Part shown: positions 57,371 to 64,000 of the stretch, piece by piece | Layout of the letters: the number at the start of each line of letters is the position of its first letter | Numbering within the stretch: the stretch's first letter is position 1 | Assembly (NCBI GenBank): GCA_027625915.1 | Contig: JANTQA010000029.1 | Span: forward strand, 9,610,001-9,674,000 | From: Anaeramoeba flamelloides | Taxonomy: Eukaryota; Metamonada; Anaeramoebidae | Length of the DNA: 64,000 nucleotides | Reading direction: 5' to 3' | Notes under the pieces: model-generated | Seen by the model: only the letters and a program-made list of their open reading frames with translations | Databases searched by the model: none | Told to the model about the DNA's origin: nothing | Program-made: the position numbers and the translations under genes

Positions 57371-58199
57371 TTAAAGTTGCCTAAATATCAATACACTACT
57401 TTTTACAATCAATTGTTACGAGGAAATTTAAGCATAAAATCCAATAATTCAGAACTATTCATAGTGATAACTATATCCGAATTAACTTTAACGCTGAAAA
57501 AGCTCAAAAGAAAAAAGTCGAATACAATGAAGAAAAGCTGAAGAAAAGAATAAAAAAGAAAATAAATTGTAAAAATAGGTTAAAAGAGGATTGATTAGTA
57601 ACAATTGGGATTAAATCAAAAAAACAAAAAAAAAAAACAAAAACTATCTTATAATAAGAATACTCAAAAAATACAGCCAGAGAACTTTTTATTTAGGTAA
57701 TTTAATTTGATAAATAATCATGAACGTTTGTTTTTAAGGCTGTTTGTTTAATTATTATCATTTCTTTTTTTTCGTTTGATCTGATTTTTTTTAACAAATT
57801 ACAATTTTTGGATTTGCTTTTTCGTTTTTATTTACACATTATTTATTTGTATGTTTCTATATTTCAGTATAAAAAAGTCAACTACATAATACTTTTTCTT
57901 GATAAATCTTTTTCCCTATATAGTGAGATTCATTCAGTGAAAAAATGGAAAAATTAAGATTATTAATTGAAATTTTAAAATTTAAAATATATTTTTTTTA
58001 TATTTATTTTTTTTTTTTTTCAATTTAAAAATGATTTTATTGATAAATTATCTTCAAAATAATAATTAATAAAAAAAATTAATATCAAAAAAAAAGAAGA
58101 TTTATCATGGGTCAAAAATTCATTCCTTTCTTCAAAAATATAAATAATAAAAAAAAATGGTAAATATTGAAAAAAAGAATTGTAATTAAATAATAATAA

Positions 58200-61100
58200 T
58201 TAGAATATCCCAAATTCAGTAATATTTTGGAGAATTATATCTTTAACAGCCTCAAAAACAAAACGGATATTTGTTGTATCTGTTGCGCAGGTAAAATGAG
58301 TATATATGGGTTTCTTGTTTTCAACTTTTTTTAAAAATTGTTGTTTAATATAATTACTTGTATCATCAAAATTATTTTTGCCATTATATTTTGGAAAGCA
58401 TTTTTGGAGTTTAAATTTTGAAATTTTTTCCTTAAAAATATCTACTTTATTTAAAAATAGAATAATCGAAGATTCTGTAAACCAACGAGAATTTGTTATT
58501 TCTTCAAATAATAATAAGCTTTCATGCATTCTATTCATTCTTTCATCCTCAAATAATTGCTGATTAAATTCGCTTAATGATGCAATGAAGAGCACAGCTG
58601 TAATATTCTCAAAACAGTTGATCCATTTTCTTCTTTCATTTCTTTGGCCACCAACGTCAATAATTCTATATTATTTTAATTTTAAATATGGTTAATGTAA
58701 AAAAATTTTACAATCAATAAAAATGATTAAAAAAAAAAAAACAAAAAGTATAGTCATTAAATTTTATTTAGTGTTTTTTTTTGTCAAGAAATATCAAAAA
58801 TTATTTAACAACACAAATTATTTAATTTGTATTTTCTCATAATTAATTATTTATTTTATTTTATAATACTGCCTAATATTCAACAAACTTATTTTTTTTT
58901 TTTATATAACAAAAATAAAATTCTTGAATATAATTTTTTTGGTGACAAAATGATATTATAGTGATTTTATTCAAATATAACGTTTTTCTATTTTTTTATA
59001 CTAATATCAAGTATATTGCCACTGAATGAATTAGTTATATACAACTCAAATACCAAGTATCAATTTTGATTCAAATAATTACAATTTGGTATTGAAGTAT
59101 TAAAATAAATTTGTTGAGTGGAAAATTACCTTTTTTTTTTATTTTTTTTCCATTTTTTTCCTGGATGAATCTTCTTTATATTGGGAATTGGAGTTACAAA
59201 GGAAAAAGATCAAGTGGTTACTTGTTAATATTACGATACTAAAACACAAATAGTCTGAGTAACTTAAAAATAAAAACAAAAAAACAAAGAAGAAAAAATG
59301 TACCAAAGGTTTAAAGCAAAATATCAAAAGAAAAAAAAGAAATTACAACAACTTAAACAACTATCCCCAAATGAACATTCATGATCAATAAACAAATTAT
59401 TAAATCAACCAAAAGTATTGTGGATGTGATTTTGGGAGTCCTTAATTAAAGATAGCATTTGTTTTTGTTTTTTTTAATTTTTTGCCAATTTTTTTTAAAA
59501 TTTCTCATTTTTTTCTTCTTTGTTCCTTTTTTCTTTTCAATTTTTTGCTTTTTCTTTGTCAAAATAAAAAAATAGGGTCTTTATTTCCCTTGAGCAATCG
59601 TGAAATCTAAGATTTTACGCTTAAATTACTTTAGAAGAAATTTAAGTAACAGGTCATCTAGAGTGTAGTTTACACTTCCATCAATAAATATAAAATTACA
59701 TTTTTTTGGATTTTTTTTATTTTTCCTTTTTTTGTAAAAGAGATTCATCAATCACAAAGTAGTTTCCATGAAGATTAGCATTTATTTAGGGTAAAATTTT
59801 CTTAATTCAAGGGCGAAATTAATAAATAATAACTAATTACTTGGTGTATTGAAAAAGTAATAAAAGAGTTGTGTTCTTAAGTACACTTTAAACCAATTAA
59901 TTAAAAATTTTAATTTATTCAATTAAGGAATATTTCAAATAAACCCTGGGTGAGGGGCGTATTAGTCAAATAATTGTTTAATTATGTTCTAAACCCCAAT
60001 TCAAAATTTTTAACACACCAAAATTCAATTTGTGTAAAAAAAAACTTATTTAATCAATTAAAGAAGAAATACCAAATTAGAACCATTCACTAATTGAAAT
60101 TTAAACACTTGTTTATAAATTACAATACTCACAAAACAATAAATAAATAATTATCAATACAAATAAATCTAGGGTGTGTTAAAAATTTTGGAGAGAGCAA
60201 AACAAAAAAATACATTAGTAAATTTGTTGAAATTCTATTAGGAATATTGATCGATCAAATGGTTAGATACTACCAACTAATTTTATATGAGTTCTTCCAT
60301 TTATACAATTCGACTTTAACATAATATAAACCTTTTAGAAAAATTTTGATCCAACGAAGCAAATTACGTAATTCAAACAATGAAATGAAAACAAAAACGA
60401 AAAGATGAAAAAATGATTTTCATATCTTACAAAAATCAAAATTTTCTCAAATTTGAATGAAATTGTATCATTACGATTGTTTGGAACGTTTTATCTGTGT
60501 GGAAAATTTTGAATTTTAGTTTATATCTCTTGATATTTAATGTTTACAAAAAATTAAATTTTGAAAAAAAATGTTTTAATAAACTTGGAAATTTTTCATT
60601 TTTTTGTTTTTTTCTAATCCATTATTCAAACACACATGATCTGGTAAAAAATTCAAACATAATTTAAATGTACTGTTTGTTTTGAGATGGTAAATAAAAA
60701 TGGTACAAAAAATAACAAAATTGGTGGTAAATACCATTTGTAAAATAATTATAAAATTTTTAGCTTAACTTTACAATTTTCCTTTTTCCTATTTCAAAAA
60801 TAATTCTGATTTCGTTTTACATGAGTAAAAAGAAAAAAGATCCAATTATTTTCAGTTGACAAAAAAATGGAAATTCTCAATTTAGAATAAAATATATATT
60901 TTGAATTTTTTTCAAAAACATCGAGAAAAAGAATCTTACCTCAATACTAGGATGACTACCTAAAGGTCAATGAATTGTTGGTAAAATGTTTGAAAAATTT
61001 TTTTTTACTATTGTTCTTAAAAGAAGTCTCTTAAAAACTGTTATCTTTTGAAAAATCCTTGATCCAATTCTTCCTTTTTGAAGAACTAAAAACTTTTTAC

Positions 61101-63264
61101 AGAATCACTATAATTCTTTTCTAGCATTTACCGTATTTCAAAATAATAAAAAAAAATTTGTGGATTTTGATCAACAGAATCCATCACACACGATCATGAT
61201 TAAATTTTTTGAAAAAAAAATTATACATTTGTTAATTTTTTACTTTTTAATAACTTCAATTATAATATAAACAATTGGTTAATAAAAGATCTTGGATCAA
61301 AAATTATTTTTCAAGATACTTAACAAATAAAGTAGGAAAATCCAATTTTCAAGGTTCTATTTTGAAATTTTTTTATTTTAATAGTAAAAAATTTGAATAT
61401 ATTTTTTTTTTCTTAGTTAAATGGAGAATATAATTATTATATTTGAAAAGTATTTTAAATTTAATAACTATCTTTCAAATGGAGGATCAATTATTTTTGC
61501 TATTTGTGAATAATTTATTGATTTAAATTGATTAAAATATTTTTTTTTTGATTTTCCGTTAGGTTTTTTTTAATTTTTGTAATAAACAGAAAATTATATA
61601 AATTTTCAGTTTATTTCAAAAAGTAAAAAAAACCTAGGACACTTTTCGTTAGGTTTTCCAGAATTTGAAAGAATAGAAAATTTATTAAAATTTTGGGTTT
61701 ATTCATAAAGTAAAAAAAAAAAAAAAAAATTAAAACCTAGACAATCTACGACACTTTACGGATACTTTTCGTTATCTTTTCCAGAATTCAAAAGAATTGA
61801 GTAAAATTTTTGATTGAATTTCTCCATTTTTTACATTTTTAAACCGAATAATATAGATTTATTCCAAAGAAAAACAAAAAGTTAAATCCAAATAAGAAAA
61901 CTTTTACCGATTTCTGGACATATTCAAACAAAAAGATTAAAACCTCGAAGATTTTTTTATTTTCTTAAAATTTAAAGTCTGAAATTTCTAGAATTTTTTT
62001 TTTAACAAGATATTTAAAATTATAAAAACTTTTGCTAATTATTTTAAGCTATCCAATTGTTTAGATGACTTAAAAAAAAAAAAAAAATACAATTATTATA
62101 CACGTATTTTTATAAGTTTTTGATATACTTTTTGGCAGAACTTTAACATTTTTTATTATATTCTTTATTTTTGTACCCTTTGAAGTATATTTTGTTCAAA
62201 AATATTTTGAAAAAATGAAAAGTCATAATTTATATAATTATTCTCAAAAGAAATTTGTATTTATTTGTTTGTACAAGATCAATTTCTATATAACTAACAT
62301 AAATATTTGGCATTTTTATTGTGGATTACGAATTTATTAGGCACATTACCCTTAATAGTGATAAGAAATTTAACAATTATTTCAAAAAATATATTTGTTC
62401 ACTCAAAAAATAACAATTAATTTTTAATCATTTACCCAAAATCTAAGTGATAAATATTCAATTTAGAAACTGAAGAAATATTTTAATGTTTATTAAAACT
62501 TTGTGGTTTTTTTAATGAGAATATTTTAAAAATGAAATTTTCCTCCATTTTAGACAACTGTTTGTTTTTTTTTTTTTTTTGGATTATCACAAATTTTTAG
62601 ATTATTATAATTTTTTAATATTTTACAAAATATTTGTTATTATCAATAAAAAAATCAAAAAAAAAATTGGTGATAAGAAATTTCTGTAATGAAAATTAGA
62701 ATTTTATTACTAATTTATTGATTTTTTATTATAATTCTAAAATTCGGGATTATCCCTAACAATTCAATGTGTTGAACTTTTTTTGATTGAATGGAATATT
62801 TTTTTAATTTTCTCAACTGTGTGATTATTCTTTTTATCTGAATATCATTTTTAAGATTTTTTTTTTTTTTTATTTCTTTTTAATTTTAAGAATTTCATCT
62901 TTTTAAGTTTTTCAACGAAAGATTTTGAAGAAAATAACTAATTTTTATTTTTATATGAGTAACAAAATAAAATATTCTATTGGTAAAACATCAAAATTTT
63001 TAATATTTTGATAAATTAGTTACATTAGTTAATTTTTCACTTTTTGTAACATAATTTAATGTGAAAATAAAAATAAAAAAATTTATACTTAATATTGTAA
63101 AAATCAATAATTAATAAAAGAAATGAAAAGCTTACGTGAATTTTTGGCCAGATATTGTGAAAGATGTTTGTATTATACCGGTTGTACGTAGCCTGCAACG
63201 TAATATATCTTCTTGACTAGGTATATAGTCTGGGCTTGATATTTCTGATATTTTGTCTAAAAAG
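58200..63264 (-). CDS. G-protein alpha subunit 2, 3' exons (5' end beyond the window)
   Basis: Paralogue of the gene at 47088-51953, same strand. Exon a, 63136-63264, is also exactly 129 bases: FLDKISEISSPDYIPSQEDI with switch I RLRTTGIIQ. Exon b, 58200-58665, has IIDVGGQRNERRKW with the catalytic Gln, MHESLLLFEEI, FLNKVD, FTCATDT and the end ITEFGIF. Splice TTCAC/GTAAGC to ATATAG/AATTATT gives KFT-IIDVGG. Both exon borders fall at the same codon positions as in gene 1, with no gap between the two exon a sequences. The P-loop exons would lie beyond 64000. Motifs needed for GTP binding and hydrolysis in this part are intact, so it is probably functional. Confidence 0.9.
59975..60200 (-). repeat. 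Family H element, copy 2
   Basis: Reverse complement of the 45352-45575 type: CCAAAATTTTTAACACACCC at one end and CCCCAATTCAAAATTTTTAA at the other. The adjoining 60205-60330 matches 48235-48375 in reverse (TTTCAACAAATTTACTAAT), so the full element or its target may be larger. Confidence 0.8.
61205..61820 (+). repeat. Family B dispersed element, copy 3
   Basis: Same order of blocks as 12401-13023: TTGTTAATTTTTTAC, AACAATTGGTTAATA, TTTTTCAAGATA, AAGTAGGAAAATCCAATTTT, GTAAAAAATTTGAATAT, TTTTCCGTTAGG, TTTCAGTTTATTTCAAAAAG and CCTAGGACACTTTTCGTTAG. The end is rearranged, with a second GTTTATTCATAAAGTAAAAA block before the last TTTTCCAGAATTC. Confidence 0.8.
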
Positions 63265-64000
63265 CTATTATTTTTTTAGTTTTTTTTCAAAAAAATATCA
63301 AATATTTAGTTTTTAATTTCAAAAAAATATAATAATTGATGTGTTTTTTTAATAAAAAAAAAAAATCACATTGTGCTCCAATTTTTTTATACAAATTTTG
63401 AAAATTAAATATTTTTTCCGAAATTAGAGATTTAAATTAATTTAAAAGATATACCACAACCAAAATGAATTCAGAAAACCTAAAGGTAAATAGAATTGAG
63501 TCATTTTTATTTGAATTTTGGTAAGAATAAATTTAAAATATGTTACTTTTCCATTTTAGAAATTCATGTTTTTATTTTTCAATATTAATGTTTAAATTGG
63601 ATCTCAAATACAAATTCCTTCAATAAATTTTCAATTTGAGTTTACAATATAAAAACAAATGATACCAAATCTTGATTAATTTAACAAAATAGTTTTTTGA
63701 GCAAAAAAAAGATGAGAATTCAAAGTAGAAGAATTCTCTTTTCTTCAAAATAAAATGATAAATAATTATGAAACGTTTAGAATCCTTTTTTGGTCTCTTC
63801 TCAAATTTGTCTGACGCTTACTTGTTCTTCAAAAGGCCAGGAAATTGGAATGTAATTTTAATTCTTCTACTCAGAGAAAAAAATTCAACAAAATTACTTT
63901 ATAAATAACATGGATTCAGAACAGGTAATTTAAATTAAAATAAAGATCTAAAAAAATTGATCTTAAAAAAAGTTTTCAGAAGGTTGAAAAAAAAAGATAA
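63265..64000. other. Window end; intron or 5' part of G-alpha 2
   Basis: Immediately upstream of exon a is a TAATAG acceptor. No further G-alpha exon is recognisable. A GTAAGC donor-like word on the minus strand near 63822 follows a short open frame, but it does not read as G-alpha sequence. Confidence 0.4.

Larger units (their letters stand above)
51954..58199. other. Stretch between the two G-alpha genes
   Basis: The 5' exons of G-alpha 1 are expected here, but no P-loop motif was found in either strand by eye. It holds repeats of families E (52212-52700), F (54785-55130), D (56068-56468) and G (56945-57370), a C9 run at 54773-54781, and a broken coding-like frame at 55263-55607. Around 53050-53330 composition is less AT-rich and GTAAGT occurs on the plus strand at about 53164, but no family is recognisable. 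Confidence 0.5.
58666..63135 (-). other. Giant intron (4470 bases) of G-alpha 2
   Basis: GTAAGC at 63135, ATATAG at 58666. Contains family H (59975-60200) with an extra shared flank (60205-60330) and family B (61205-61820). The rest is AT-rich with no coding frame. The direction and kind of insertions differ from those in the G-alpha 1 intron, so the two introns grew separately after, or kept little from, the duplication. Confidence 0.8.

Noticed and set aside
59139-59327. A hydrophobic 62-codon minus-strand frame
   Set aside because: Phe/Leu-rich because of T runs, inside the G-alpha 2 intron; no supporting signal.
1-64000. tRNA, rRNA or CRISPR features
   Set aside because: I scanned by eye for T-arm-like GGTTC(A/G)A words, regular direct repeats with spacers and rRNA signatures; none held up. 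GGTTCGAA near 13879 has no cloverleaf around it.

Overview
The window is strongly AT-rich nuclear DNA of an amoeboid protist. The proteins carry long Lys, Glu, Asn and Gln runs, the code is standard, and introns are sparse. The mix of a fused beta-alpha transhydrogenase, a FAM91 protein, a GIGYF protein, trimeric G-protein alpha subunits and lysine/asparagine-rich linkers would suit an anaerobic amoeba such as Anaeramoeba. That placement is inference only, since no rRNA or other species marker is present. I found no prokaryotic operon, CRISPR array or tRNA.

Layout. At 1-780 lies a decayed LINE tail. At 1857-6638 (minus) is a large NT-C2/coiled-coil/DIL protein, and at 10923-12042 (minus) a coiled-coil protein with a PH-like C-terminus and a one-base phase break in a T run. 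At 15473-16966 (minus) is an unrecognised, probably nuclear protein, and at 19019-19231 (plus) a tiny tail-anchored protein. At 24642-28075 (minus) is a proton-translocating NAD(P) transhydrogenase whose short first exon lies beyond a 194-base intron. At 34322-38470 (plus) is a GIGYF homologue with a 4E-binding-like motif, a GYF domain and the family's C-terminal domain. At 41254-43822 (plus) is a FAM91 homologue, again with a one-base phase break in a T run. At 47088-51953 and 58200-63264 (both minus) are the 3' parts of two paralogous G-alpha genes. They share exon boundaries, and each has an intron of more than 4 kb between the switch I and switch II exons.

The spaces between genes, and the two giant introns, are full of short non-coding repeats. 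By eye these fall into at least eight families. Several have long inverted ends and TA flanks like Tc1/mariner-type MITEs. Two decayed LINE copies share a Cys-Cys C-terminal motif; one sits inside the first giant intron.

The genes form no operon or obvious pathway. Separately they point to redox coupling (transhydrogenase), membrane traffic (FAM91, DIL protein), translational repression (GIGYF) and receptor signalling (G-alpha). I found no clear new defence or mobile system. The points most worth checking are the similar T-run phase breaks in two or three genes, the twin G-alpha genes with giant introns, and the set of palindromic repeat families.
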